A stretch of DNA of 64,000 nt from Thermus filiformis (GTDB lineage Bacteria; Deinococcota; Deinococci; Deinococcales; Thermaceae), in assembly GCF_000771745.2 (NCBI RefSeq), contig NZ_JPSL02000039.1:434001-498000 (forward strand), in the 5' to 3' direction. The notes under the pieces were generated by a model that did not search any database, was not told where the DNA came from, and saw only the letters and a program-made list of their open reading frames with translations. This document shows, piece by piece, positions 49,823 to 59,043 of the stretch. Numbering within the stretch: the first letter of the stretch is position 1; the number at the start of each line of letters is the position of its first letter. A program made the position numbers and the translations under genes.

Positions 49823-51060
49823 GGCCCTGGACGTACGGCCTGGGGATGCTGGCCCTCACCGTCCCCTCGGAGGCCTTCGGGACCTTCCTGAGCTACTTCT
49901 ACCTGGACCGCCTGGGCCTTCCCGTGGCCGCCTTCGCCCTGTGGCGCACCCTCTACGCCCTCTGGGACGCGGTGAACGACCCCCTCTTCGGCTACCTCTC
50001 CGACCGGACCCGAACCCCCTGGGGCCGGCGCAAGCCCTGGATGCTGGCTAGCCTCCCCTTCTGGGCCCTCCTCCTCTTCGCCGTCTTCTCCCCCCCGGCG
50101 GGGCTGAAGGAGGCGGGCCTCCTCTTCGCCTACTTCGCCCTCGTCACCTTCCTCTACGAGGGGCTCGGGGCGGTTCTTTGGACCAACTACTCCGCCCTCC
50201 TGCCCGAGCTCTTCAAGGACCTGAAGGAGCGGGCCCAGGCCAGCGCCGCCAAGCTCGCCTTCCAGGTGGTGGGCCTGGTGATCGGGATCGGCCTCGCCCC
50301 CTGGGTCTACGCCACCTACGGCTTCGCGGCGATGGCCCTGGCCTTCGCCGCCTTCGGGGGAGGGCTTTTCCTTTACTTCCTCCTGAGCCTCCGGGAGGAC
50401 CCCCGGGCCCAGGACCTTCCCCCGCCCCCCCTCCTCCCCTCGGTCCGGGCGGCCTGGCAGAACGCCCTTTTTCGGGTCTTCCTCCTGGGGAGCATCCTTT
50501 ACACCTTCGCCCGGAGCCTCCTGCAGACGGGGATGCCCTTCTACGCCAAGTACAGCCTCCACCTCCCCGAGGCGGCCACCACCTACCTCTTCGCCAGCGT
50601 CTTCCTCATGGCCCTTCCCGGGGCCTGGGTCTGGGAAAAGGCGGCCCGCAGGCTGGGGGGGAGGAGGACCTGGGCCCTGGCCCTCCTCCTGATGGGGCTC
50701 GCGACCCTCCTCCTCTTCCTGCCCCAGACCCTGCCCCAGGCGGTCCTGGTGGGGGCTTTGGTGGGGCTGGCCTTCGCCGGGGCCCAGGTGGGGGGGGACC
50801 TGGTCCTGGCGGCGGCCATTGACCAGGACCCCGGCCGGGAGGGGCTCTACTACGGGGCCACGGGCTTCCTCACCCGGCTCAGCCTGGCCCTCATGGGCCT
50901 GAGCTTCCTCCTCCTCAGCTGGCTTTTCGGCTACCATAGCGGGGAGAACCCCAGCCCCACCCCGGGGCTCGCCTTCCGGTTCTACATGGCGGCCCTGCCC
51001 GCCTTTCTCCTCCTCCTCGCCCACCTGGCGGCCCGCCGCTTCCCCCTGGAGGTGCGGTGA
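49819..51060 (+). CDS. GPH-family (MelB-like) sugar:cation symporter
   Basis: This is a 413-residue transporter with about 12 membrane segments. The GPH signature DAVNDPLFGYLSDRTRTPWGRRKPWM is near residues 50-76. The start ATG lies in an ATGA overlap with the deacetylase; the open frame further upstream is its shadow. It likely brings in a glycoside hydrolysed by the downstream GH2 enzyme, whose start overlaps its stop. Confidence 0.92.
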   Translation: MRPWTYGLGMLALTVPSEAFGTFLSYFYLDRLGLPVAAFALWRTLYALWDAVNDPLFGYLSDRTRTPWGRRKPWMLASLPFWALLLFAVFSPPAGLKEAGLLFAYFALVTFLYEGLGAVLWTNYSALLPELFKDLKERAQASAAKLAFQVVGLVIGIGLAPWVYATYGFAAMALAFAAFGGGLFLYFLLSLREDPRAQDLPPPPLLPSVRAAWQNALFRVFLLGSILYTFARSLLQTGMPFYAKYSLHLPEAATTYLFASVFLMALPGAWVWEKAARRLGGRRTWALALLLMGLATLLLFLPQTLPQAVLVGALVGLAFAGAQVGGDLVLAAAIDQDPGREGLYYGATGFLTRLSLALMGLSFLLLSWLFGYHSGENPSPTPGLAFRFYMAALPAFLLLLAHLAARRFPLEVR

Positions 51061-53099
51061 AGGCCCTCTTCCTCCCCCACCCTGCCCAAAGGCCCCAGGA
51101 CCTCCCCCAAGAAGGCTGGCGGGAGGTGGAGCTGCCCCACCAGTGGAGCCTCGAGGGCCTGGAGGCCGAGGTGGGCTGGTACCGGCTGGAGCTTCCGGGG
51201 AAGGGGGTGCTGAAGCTTTACGCCGACTACCTGGCCGAGGCCTGGCTCGAGGGGGCCTACCTGGGCCGGCACGAGGGGTACTTCTTCCCCTGGGTCCTGA
51301 GCCTGCCCGAGGGAGGGCGGCTTTGGCTTCGGGTTGCGGCCCCCAAGGAGGCCTACGGGACGCAGTGGCCGGAGTTCAAGCGCCAGATCAAGGGCGTCTT
51401 CGGCCACCACGACTGCCGGCCCGGGGGCTCCGGCCCCCGGGGGCAGGAGCGGGGCACGGGAGGGGTCTGGCAGGCCCCCCTTTTCCTCGCCGGGGAGGGG
51501 CCCTTCCCCCTCCACCTTTTGGCCCTTCCCCACCCCACCCCCACGGGGTGGCGGCTCCTTTTGGCGGTGGAGGTGGAAAGCGAGCGCCCCTTGCGCGCCC
51601 CTTTGGACCTCGTCCTCCGCCCCGCCAACTTCCAGGGGGAGGCCTTAAGGAAGGAGGCCCTTCTAGGCCTCCGGCCGGGGCGGCACGTCTACCCCTTGCT
51701 TTGGGACCTGCCCCCCATGCCCCTTTGGGAGGTGTACGAGCGGGGCTTCCCCCACCTCTACGCCCTCGAGGCCAGCCTGGCGGGAAGGCGGGTGGCCGCC
51801 CCGGTGGGCTTCCGCACCGTGGCCTTCTCGGAGGACTGGCTGGTCCTGAACGGGCGGCGGCTCTTCCTGCGGGGGACGAACCTCATCCCCACCCAGTGGC
51901 TTTCCACCTACACCCGGGCGCGGGCGGAGGAGGACCTGCGCCTGGTCAAGGAGGCCAACCTGAACGCCGTCCGGGTCCACGCCCACCTGGCCCACCCGGC
52001 CCTGTACGAGGCGGCGGACCGGGAAGGGGTCCTGGTCTGGCAGGACTTCCCCCTCCAGTGGGGGTACGCGGAGGACGAGGCCTTCGTCCTCGAGGCCCTC
52101 CGCCAGGCCCCCCTGATGGTGAAGGAGTACGGGAGCCACCCCTCCATCGCCCTGTGGTGCGCCCACAACGAGCCCACCCACAACCGCCACACCCTCACCC
52201 CCCTGGTGGCCCAGAGGATCCGCCAGGCGGACCCCACCCGGCCCGTGAAGGAGGCCTCGGACTTCCGGGAGCACCCCTACCCGGGCTGGTACTACGGCCA
52301 CCTGCGGGACTTCCTGGCCCTGCCCGGGGCCCCCCTGCCCAGCGAGTTCGGGGCCCAGGCCCTGCCCCGGGCGGAGCTTCTTAGGAAGGTCTTCGGGGAG
52401 AAGGCCTGGCCCCCGGACTTCGCCCTCTGGAGCTACCACAACTTCCAGCCCCACGAGACCTTCCGGGTGGCCGGGGTGAGGATGGGGCAAAGCCTGGAGG
52501 AGTTCGTGGAAAACAGCCAGGCCTACCAGGCCCGCCTCATCCGCTTCGCCGTCCACGCCTACCGCCGGGCCAAGGGCCGGGTGACGGGGTACTTCCAGTT
52601 CATGCTCGTGGAGCCCTGGGAGGGGATCACCTGGGCGGTGGTGGACGTGGAGCGCTCCCCCAAGCGGGGCTACTTCGCCCTCAAGGAGGCCAGCGCCCCG
52701 GTCCTCCTGAGCCTCGAGCCCTACCGGGCCCCGTCCGGGGAGGACCGGGTGGTCCTCTCACCCGGGGACCCCCCTCTGATGGAGGCCTGGCTCATCTCCG
52801 ACCGGGAGGAGGAAGTGGAGGCGGAGGTGCGGCTTTGGATAGAGGGGGAGGCTCACCTGGCCCTGCCGGGGCTCCGGGTGCGGCTCGGGCCCGGGGAGGC
52901 CCGCCGCTTCTTCCACCTGATGGAGGTCTGGGAAAGCCCCCTGGCCCAGCAGGCCCGCTGGGCCCAGCTGGGCGGGATGCTGAAGGCCCTGCCCCCTGGG
53001 GAGTACCGCCTGGTGGGGGAGGCCTGGGAGAGCGGGCGGGGGGAACGGCTTTCCCGGGACGAGTTCGCCTTCAGGCTAGCTCCACCCTTAGGCCTTTAG
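51057..53099 (+). CDS. glycoside hydrolase family 2 enzyme (beta-mannosidase/galactosidase type)
   Basis: This is a 680-residue GH2 enzyme. The catalytic barrel starts at about residue 260 (FSEDWLVLNGRRLFLRGTNLIP). The acid/base Glu is near 370 in CAHNEP and the nucleophile Glu near 429 in PSEFGAQA. N-terminal sugar-binding and immunoglobulin-like domains are compact. There is no signal peptide, so it works in the cytosol on an imported glycoside. GTG start in a GTGA overlap with the symporter. Its 3' end overlaps the convergent DeoR gene by 29 bases. Beta-mannosidase is my best guess but not certain. Confidence 0.87.
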   Translation: MKALFLPHPAQRPQDLPQEGWREVELPHQWSLEGLEAEVGWYRLELPGKGVLKLYADYLAEAWLEGAYLGRHEGYFFPWVLSLPEGGRLWLRVAAPKEAYGTQWPEFKRQIKGVFGHHDCRPGGSGPRGQERGTGGVWQAPLFLAGEGPFPLHLLALPHPTPTGWRLLLAVEVESERPLRAPLDLVLRPANFQGEALRKEALLGLRPGRHVYPLLWDLPPMPLWEVYERGFPHLYALEASLAGRRVAAPVGFRTVAFSEDWLVLNGRRLFLRGTNLIPTQWLSTYTRARAEEDLRLVKEANLNAVRVHAHLAHPALYEAADREGVLVWQDFPLQWGYAEDEAFVLEALRQAPLMVKEYGSHPSIALWCAHNEPTHNRHTLTPLVAQRIRQADPTRPVKEASDFREHPYPGWYYGHLRDFLALPGAPLPSEFGAQALPRAELLRKVFGEKAWPPDFALWSYHNFQPHETFRVAGVRMGQSLEEFVENSQAYQARLIRFAVHAYRRAKGRVTGYFQFMLVEPWEGITWAVVDVERSPKRGYFALKEASAPVLLSLEPYRAPSGEDRVVLSPGDPPLMEAWLISDREEEVEAEVRLWIEGEAHLALPGLRVRLGPGEARRFFHLMEVWESPLAQQARWAQLGGMLKALPPGEYRLVGEAWESGRGERLSRDEFAFRLAPPLGL

Positions 53100-53844
53100 C
53101 CTGGAGGGGCTCCAGGTCCTCCGGCCGGGCCCTGCGGTCGGTGATGAGGAGGTGGGCGGCCTCGAGGGGAGCGATCCGGGCCGCGGCCACCTGCATGAGC
53201 TTGGAGTGGTCGGCCAGGACGTAGACCTCCCGGGCCGCCTCCATCATGGCCCGCTTGATCTCCGCCTCCTGGAGGTTAGTGTTGGTGAAGCCCCGCTCCG
53301 GGTGGACCCCGTTGCACCCGATGAAGGCCTTGTCCGCGTTGATCTCCCGGAGCAGAAGGGTGCCGAAGGGGTTGACCAGGGAGTGCTGGAGGGGCCGCAG
53401 CGTCCCCCCGGTGACCACCACCGTGACCCCGGGGTGGCCCTCCAGGAGGAGGGCGATGTTCAGGGCGTTGGTGACCACCACCACGTCCCTTAGCTCCGGA
53501 GAGAGGGCGCGGGCCATCTCGGTGGTGGTGCTCCCCACGTCCAAAAGGACGATCTCCCCGCTTCGCACCAAGGAGGCCGCCCGCTTGCCGATGGCCTCCT
53601 TCTCCCGGGCGTGGACCATGCGGGTGGTCTCCAGGGGAAGCTCAAACCGCCGGGCCTCGGCCCGGACGGCGCCCCCCCGGACCCGCCTCAGCTTCCCCTC
53701 CCGCTCCAGGTAGTCCAGATCCGCCCTTAAGGTGACGGCCGAAACGCCGAAAAGCCGGACCAAGTCCCGGACCCGCACCTGGCCCTCCTGGGCCAGGAGG
53801 TCCAGGATCTTCCGGTGCCGCTCGGTGGCCTCGAGGCTGGGCAT
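53071..53844 (-). CDS. DeoR-family sugar-operon repressor
   Basis: This is a 257-residue DeoR/GlpR-type regulator. The N-terminal helix-turn-helix reads RHRKILDLLAQEGQVRVRDLVRLFGVSAVTLRADLDYLEREG. The C-terminal sugar-phosphate domain has DVGSTTTEMARAL and FIGCNGVHPERGFTN. It likely senses a phosphosugar and controls galK and/or the glycosidase genes. ATG at 53844 overlaps a 7-bp inverted repeat that is a candidate autoregulatory site. Confidence 0.92.
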   Translation of the reverse strand: MPSLEATERHRKILDLLAQEGQVRVRDLVRLFGVSAVTLRADLDYLEREGKLRRVRGGAVRAEARRFELPLETTRMVHAREKEAIGKRAASLVRSGEIVLLDVGSTTTEMARALSPELRDVVVVTNALNIALLLEGHPGVTVVVTGGTLRPLQHSLVNPFGTLLLREINADKAFIGCNGVHPERGFTNTNLQEAEIKRAMMEAAREVYVLADHSKLMQVAAARIAPLEAAHLLITDRRARPEDLEPLQAKGLRVELA

Positions 53845-53858
53845 ACTCCCCAGTATGC
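53841..53858. promoter_or_regulatory. operator-like inverted repeat between deoR and galK
   Basis: GCATACT (53841-53847) and AGTATGC (53852-53858) form a perfect 7-bp inverted repeat with a 4-nt centre. CATACT on the minus strand (7 nt from the deoR ATG) and TATGCT on the plus strand (53854-53859) are overlapping candidate -10 boxes. Confidence 0.5.
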
Positions 53859-53901
53859 TACAGCGAAAGGAATGGTAAGCTGGCGAAAAAGGAGGCAGGC
53901 C

Positions 53902-54939
53902 GTGTTCCAGGAGATCTTCAAAACCCTTCCCGAGGCCGTGGGCACCGCCTTCGGCCGGGTCAACCTTTTGGGCGAGCACACCGACTACAACCAGGGCTAC
54001 GTCCTCCCCACCCCCCTGCCCTACTCCACCACCGTGGAGGCGGCCCGGGCGGAGGGGGTGGTGGAGGCCTACTCGGAAAACTTGAGGGAGCTCAGGGCCC
54101 GGCCCCTGGACGAGGGCCCCCAGGGGGACTTCCTGGACTATCTGGCCGGGGTCGTCTGGGCCCTGCGGCAGGCGGGCTACCCGGTGGGAGGGGCCCGGTT
54201 CTACGTGAAGAGCACCCTCCCCATGGGGGCCGGGCTTTCCAGCTCGGCGGCCTTGGAGGTGGCGGCCCTCAAGGCCTTAAGAAGCCTCTATCGCCTCGAG
54301 GTGGACGACAAGACCCTGGCCCTCCTCGCCCAGAAGGCGGAGGTGGAGTACGTAGGGGTGCACTGCGGGGTGATGGACCAGATGGTGGCCGCCCTGGGGG
54401 AGCTAGGCCAGGCCCTCTTCCTGGACACCCGCACTCTGGAGTACGCCCTCCTGCCCCTGCCCACGGGCACCCGGGTCCTGGTCCTGGACCCCGGGATCCC
54501 CCGCCGGCTGGCCGAGGCCGGGTACAACCAGCGCCGGAAGGAGTGCGAGGAGGCGGCCCGGCTCCTCCGGGTGGCGGCCCTCAGGGACGTGACCGACCTG
54601 TGCCTGGTGGAAAGCCTCCCCGAGCCCCTGAACCGGCGGGCGCGGCACGTGGTCTCGGAGAACGGGCGGGTCCTCCAGGGGGTGGAGGCCCTGAAGCGGA
54701 ACGACAAGGAGGCCTTCGGCCGGCTGATGTACCTCTCCCACCGCTCCTTGAGCCAGGACTTTGAGGTCTCCCTCCCCGAGCTGGACCTCCTGGTGGAAAA
54801 GGCCCGGGAGGCGGGCGCCTTAGGGGCCAAGCTCACCGGGGCGGGGTTCGGGGGGGCGGTGGTGGCCCTGGTCCCCGAGGGGATTCCCTTCCAGGAGGCC
54901 TTGAGCCGGCTCTACCCCGGGGTCCGGGTGCTAGGATAA
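53902..54939 (+). CDS. galK: galactokinase GalK
   Basis: This is a 345-residue GHMP kinase that phosphorylates galactose at C1 with ATP. The galactokinase signature GRVNLLGEHTDYNQGYVLP is at residues 18-36, the ATP loop LPMGAGLSSSAALE near 106 and the catalytic Asp in GVMDQMVA near 158. I chose GTG at 53902, preceded by AAAAAGGAGG, giving the usual length; in-frame upstream starts would add an unlike extension. No galT or galE is present in the window. Confidence 0.94.
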   Translation: MFQEIFKTLPEAVGTAFGRVNLLGEHTDYNQGYVLPTPLPYSTTVEAARAEGVVEAYSENLRELRARPLDEGPQGDFLDYLAGVVWALRQAGYPVGGARFYVKSTLPMGAGLSSSAALEVAALKALRSLYRLEVDDKTLALLAQKAEVEYVGVHCGVMDQMVAALGELGQALFLDTRTLEYALLPLPTGTRVLVLDPGIPRRLAEAGYNQRRKECEEAARLLRVAALRDVTDLCLVESLPEPLNRRARHVVSENGRVLQGVEALKRNDKEAFGRLMYLSHRSLSQDFEVSLPELDLLVEKAREAGALGAKLTGAGFGGAVVALVPEGIPFQEALSRLYPGVRVLG

Positions 54940-54943
54940 GGCC

Positions 54944-56407
54944 ATGACCCTCCCCCTTCTGGACGGGCTTCCTCCCGAGGGGCTCTCCCCGGAGAGGCTC
55001 GCGGAGGTCGCCCGCAAGGTCCACCGCCCCCTGGCGGAGGTCTGGGGGGTGGTGCGCTTCTACCCCCGCTACGGCGAGGAGAAGGACGGGCGCTACCTGG
55101 TGGACGACCCCGTGGCCCGGGCCCGGGGGTTTGAGACCCTCCTGCGCCAGGCGGACGGGACCCATCCCCCCCTGGGCCTCGAGGCCCTGGCCCCGGTCTT
55201 CCTACAGCGGAAACGCGGCCAGACCCTGGTGGAGACCCCCCAGGGCCCCGTCCCCCTTTCTGAGCACACCCTCCCCTTCTCCCTGGCCCACGGGCAAAGG
55301 CTTTTGCCCCCCGAGCCCCTCCTCCAGCTGGAGGACTACCGGGCCTGGGGCGGCCTGGCCCTCCTGAAGGCCATGGCGGAGGGGCGGCTGAGCGGGGAAA
55401 GGGTGCTAGAGGGGGTGGAGGAGGCGGGCCTCCTCGGCCGGGGCGGGGCGGCCTTCCCCGCGGCGCGGAAGATGCGCCAGGTGGCCCAGGCCCCGGGGGA
55501 GAAGTACCTGGTGGTCAACGCGGACGAGTCCGAGCCGGGCAACTTCAAGGACCGGTTCCTCCTGGAGCACAACCCCTTCCTGGTCCTGGAGGGGGCGCTC
55601 CTGGCGGCCAAGGCGGTGGGGGCGGGCCGGGTCTGGCTCTACGTGCGGTGGGAGTTCCAGGCCGCCCTCCGCCGCCTCGAGGCGGCCATCCGGGCCCTAG
55701 AGGAGGCGGGCCTCCTCCTCCTGCCCACGGAGGTCTTCCCGAGCGGGGGGCTGTACATCTGCGGCGAGGAGACGGCCCTTCTGGAGTCCATGGAGGGCCG
55801 CCGGGCCGAGCCCCGGCTCAAGCCCCCCTACCCGGTGGAAAAGGGCCTGTTCGGCCGCCCCACCCTGGTGAATAACGTGGAGACCTTGGCCAGCCTCCCC
55901 GTCCTCCTGAGGGAGGGGCAGGCCTGGAGGAGGGAGGAGCCCAAGCTCTTCTCCATCTCCGGGGACGTGGAGCGGCCCGGCCTCTACGAGCTTCCCCTGG
56001 GCACCCCCCTGGGGGAGGCCCTGCGCCGGGCGGGCGGGGAGCCGGAGGCGCTTTTGGCGGTCCTCCTGGGCGGGGCGGCGGGGGTTTTCGTGCGGGACTT
56101 CTCCCTTCCCCTCAAGTACCGGGGCCCCCGGCCCATCGGGGCCGGGGCGGTGGTGGCCTACAACCGGGAGCGGGACCTCTTCCAGGTGATGGAGGGGCTG
56201 GCCGCCTTCTTTGCCCAGGAATCGTGCGGGAAGTGCTTCCCCTGCGCCCTGGGCACCCAGGTCCAGCTGAGCCTGGTCCAGCGGCGCTCCAGGGACGAGG
56301 GGCTTTTGCGGGACCTCGAGGCCACCCTAAGGGGCAGCCTCTGCGGCCTGGGCCAGAGCGCCTACTGGGCCTACAAGAGCCTTTTGGAGGTGGAAGGTGC
56401 GCGTTAG
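54944..56407 (+). CDS. NuoF-like subunit of NAD-type formate dehydrogenase
   Basis: This is a 487-residue flavoprotein. The FMN site GLLGRGGAAFPAARKM is near residue 164, the NAD site GGLYICGEETALLESMEGRR near 268, and the 4Fe-4S Cys set is SCGKCFPC near 427 plus a Cys in SLCGLGQS. The first 110 residues resemble the NuoE domain of fused HoxF/FdsB proteins but lack its four cluster Cys. It passes electrons between NAD and the iron-sulfur subunit. It lies four bases after galK and overlaps the next gene by 11 bases. Confidence 0.9.
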   Translation: MTLPLLDGLPPEGLSPERLAEVARKVHRPLAEVWGVVRFYPRYGEEKDGRYLVDDPVARARGFETLLRQADGTHPPLGLEALAPVFLQRKRGQTLVETPQGPVPLSEHTLPFSLAHGQRLLPPEPLLQLEDYRAWGGLALLKAMAEGRLSGERVLEGVEEAGLLGRGGAAFPAARKMRQVAQAPGEKYLVVNADESEPGNFKDRFLLEHNPFLVLEGALLAAKAVGAGRVWLYVRWEFQAALRRLEAAIRALEEAGLLLLPTEVFPSGGLYICGEETALLESMEGRRAEPRLKPPYPVEKGLFGRPTLVNNVETLASLPVLLREGQAWRREEPKLFSISGDVERPGLYELPLGTPLGEALRRAGGEPEALLAVLLGGAAGVFVRDFSLPLKYRGPRPIGAGAVVAYNRERDLFQVMEGLAAFFAQESCGKCFPCALGTQVQLSLVQRRSRDEGLLRDLEATLRGSLCGLGQSAYWAYKSLLEVEGAR

Positions 56408-57008
56408 AGTAGACGGGCGGGAAGTGGAGCTGAAGGAGGGGGCCCTCCTTCTGGAGGCGGCCCCGGTTCCCACCCTCTGCTACCACCCCCAGACCGAGAC
56501 CAAGGGGGTCTGCCGCCTCTGCACGGTGGAGGTGGACGGCCGGCTGGTCCCCGCCTGCGCCACCCGGGCGGAGGAGGGGATGGAGGTCCGGACCCAGACC
56601 GAGGCTCTGCGGGCCCTGCGCAAGACGCTTCTGGAGTGGCTTTTCCTCACCACCGACCTCTCTTTGGCGGAGGGGCTACAGGCCCTGGCTCGGGAGCTGG
56701 GGGCGGAGCCCGGGCGGTGGGGCGAGGTGCCCTCCCCCCGGTGGGGGCGCGCCCCCATCCAGGACAACCCCTTCTTCCTGCGGGACTACGCCAAGTGCGT
56801 CACCTGCCGCCGCTGCGTGGACGCCTGCGGGGACGGGATCATGGGGGTCTACGCCCTCACCCTGGTGGACCGGGGGCTTGCGGCCACCGTGGGCACCCCC
56901 CTGGACCTCCCCCTGCCCCAGACCCCCTGCGTCTTCTGCGGCAACTGCGTCCAGGTCTGCCCCACCGGGGCCCTTAGGCCCCTGAGCGGGGAGGTGGGCG
57001 CATGGTGA
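56397..57008 (+). CDS. HoxU/NuoG-like ferredoxin subunit of formate dehydrogenase
   Basis: This is a 203-residue iron-sulfur protein. A 2Fe-2S plant-type domain has Cys28, Cys39, Cys42 and Cys54. Two 4Fe-4S motifs follow: CVTCRRCVDAC near 133 and CVFCGNCVQVCP near 177. In many enzymes this module is the N-terminus of the catalytic subunit; here it is a separate protein starting with GTG. It overlaps the catalytic subunit gene by 7 bases. Confidence 0.9.
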   Translation: MRVRVDGREVELKEGALLLEAAPVPTLCYHPQTETKGVCRLCTVEVDGRLVPACATRAEEGMEVRTQTEALRALRKTLLEWLFLTTDLSLAEGLQALARELGAEPGRWGEVPSPRWGRAPIQDNPFFLRDYAKCVTCRRCVDACGDGIMGVYALTLVDRGLAATVGTPLDLPLPQTPCVFCGNCVQVCPTGALRPLSGEVGAW

Positions 57009-59041
57009 CCACCTGCCCCTACTGCGGCGTGGGGTGCCAGATCGCCCCCGAGGCCAGGGAGGGGCGGATCCTCCGGGTCCTGGCCCCCGAGCACCTCCCC
57101 CCCAACCACGGGGCCCTCTGCGTCAAGGGCCGGTTCGGCCTGGACTACGCCCTGAGCCAGAAGCGGCTCCTCTTCCCCATGCTCCGGGAGAGGAAGGGGG
57201 CCCCCTTGCGGAGGGCGAGCTGGGAGGAGGCCCTGGACTACGCCGCCTTCCGCCTGGCGGAGATCCTCCGCCGGCACGGGGGCGAGGCGGTGGCCGTCTT
57301 CCCCTCGGCCAAAACCACCAACGAGGAGGTGTACCTGGCCCAGAAGCTGGCCCGGACCCTCCTGAAGACCAACAACGTGGACCACTGCTCGAGGCTCTGC
57401 CACTCCTCCTCCACCGCCGCCCTTTCCCGGAGCCTGGGCGGGGCCAGCATGACCAACCCCCTGGAGGACATCTGGCGGACCGACCTCTTCGTGGTGGTGG
57501 GGTCCAACACCACCGAGACCCACCCGGTGATCGGGGCGATGATCAAGAAGCGGGTCCGACAGGGGGCCCGGCTTGTGGTGATAGACCCCCGGTACACGGG
57601 GATGGCGGAGGCCGCCCACCTCTGGCTCAGGCTCCGCCCCGGCACCGACGTCTTCCTCCTGAACGCCATGGCCCGCCTCATCCTGGAGGAAGGGCTTTGG
57701 GACAGGGCCTACGTGGAGGAGCGGACGGAGGGGTTCGGGGAGTGGGCGGAAAGCCTAAAACCCTACACCCTGGAGCGGGCCGAGGAGGTCACCGGGGTGG
57801 AGGCCGGCCTCATCCGGGAGGCGGCCCGGCTCTACGCCACCACCCCCCGGGCGGGGCTCTACTGGGCCATGGGGGTGACCCAGCACACCAAGGGCACCGC
57901 CACCGCCCAGGCCCTGGTCAACCTGGCCCTCCTCACCGGCCACGTGGGCCGGGAGGGAGCGGGGCTCAACCCCTTGCGGGGGCAGAACAACGTCCAGGGG
58001 GCGGGGGACATGGGGGCCCTGCCCAACGTCTTCCCGGGCTACGTGCCCGTGGAGCCCGAGACGGCCCGGCGCTTCGGCGCGGCCTGGGGAACCTGGGTGC
58101 CCGACAAGCCGGGCCTTTACATGACCGAGGTGTTTGAAAGGATCCCCGAGGTCCGGGCCGTCTACCTGATCGGGGAGGACCCCATGACCTCCGAGCCCTT
58201 CCAGGACCACACCAAAAAGGCCCTGGAGGGCCTGGAGTTCCTCATCGTCCAGGACATCCTGGAGAACGAGACCACCCCCTTCGCGGACGTGGTCTTCCCC
58301 GCGGCCAGCAGCCTGGAGAAGGAGGGGACCTTCACCAACACCGACCGGCGGGTCCAGCAGGTGCGCCGCATCTTGGACCCCCCGGGCGAGGCCCGGCCCG
58401 ACCTCTGGATCACGGGGGAGCTGGGCCGGCGGCTGGCCCGCCTTCTGGGGGAGCCCTGGAAGGAGCTGGCCACCCCCGAGGCGGTCTGGAACGAGGTCCG
58501 CTCCCTCCTGCCCGGGATGATGGGGGGGATCACCTACGCCCGCCTCGAGGCGGAGGGGGTGCGCTGGCCCTGCCCCCGGGAGGACCACCTCGGGGAGGGG
58601 GTCCTCTTCCGGGAGCGGTTCAACACGCCAAGCGGTCGGGCCCGCTTCTTCCCGGCGGAGTACCACCCCCCCGCCGAGCCCCCGGACGACCGCTACCCCT
58701 TCACCCTATCCACGGGCCGGGTCCTCTTCCACTGGCACGGGGGGACGATGAGCCGCAACAGCCGCCTCGAGGCCGCCTACCCCGAGCTCAAGGTGGAGGT
58801 CAACCCCAAGGACGCGGGCCGGCTGGGCATCCAGGACGGGGAGCGGATCGCCCTGGTGAGCCGGCGGGGGCGGATCGTGGCCCGGGCCTGGGTCACGGAC
58901 CGCACCCCCGAGGGGGTGGTCTACGCCCCCTTCCACTTCGCCGAGGCCCCCGCGAACCGCCTCACCCTGAACGCCTACGACCCCATCAGCCGCATCCCCG
59001 AGTACAAGGTGGCGGCGGTGCGGCTGGAGAAGCTGGACTAA
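57002..59041 (+). CDS. formate dehydrogenase catalytic (Mo/W-bisPGD) subunit
   Basis: This is a 679-residue molybdopterin oxidoreductase of the FdhF type. The 4Fe-4S cluster Cys are in CPYCGVGC (5, 8, 12) and LCVKG. The metal ligand is Cys near 132 in CSRLCHSSS, where selenoenzymes have selenocysteine. Later motifs are GVTQHTKGT, GQNNVQGAGDMGALP and the C-terminal LSTGRVLFHWHGGTMSRNS. It oxidises formate and sends electrons to the two preceding subunits and NAD. FdhD follows after two hairpins. Other oxidoreductases of the family remain possible, but the FdhD neighbour supports formate. Confidence 0.92.
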   Translation: MVTTCPYCGVGCQIAPEAREGRILRVLAPEHLPPNHGALCVKGRFGLDYALSQKRLLFPMLRERKGAPLRRASWEEALDYAAFRLAEILRRHGGEAVAVFPSAKTTNEEVYLAQKLARTLLKTNNVDHCSRLCHSSSTAALSRSLGGASMTNPLEDIWRTDLFVVVGSNTTETHPVIGAMIKKRVRQGARLVVIDPRYTGMAEAAHLWLRLRPGTDVFLLNAMARLILEEGLWDRAYVEERTEGFGEWAESLKPYTLERAEEVTGVEAGLIREAARLYATTPRAGLYWAMGVTQHTKGTATAQALVNLALLTGHVGREGAGLNPLRGQNNVQGAGDMGALPNVFPGYVPVEPETARRFGAAWGTWVPDKPGLYMTEVFERIPEVRAVYLIGEDPMTSEPFQDHTKKALEGLEFLIVQDILENETTPFADVVFPAASSLEKEGTFTNTDRRVQQVRRILDPPGEARPDLWITGELGRRLARLLGEPWKELATPEAVWNEVRSLLPGMMGGITYARLEAEGVRWPCPREDHLGEGVLFRERFNTPSGRARFFPAEYHPPAEPPDDRYPFTLSTGRVLFHWHGGTMSRNSRLEAAYPELKVEVNPKDAGRLGIQDGERIALVSRRGRIVARAWVTDRTPEGVVYAPFHFAEAPANRLTLNAYDPISRIPEYKVAAVRLEKLD

Positions 59042-59043
59042 TA

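Noticed and set aside
57391-57400. Possible selenocysteine position in the formate dehydrogenase
   Set aside because: The codon is TGC for cysteine; there is no in-frame TGA.
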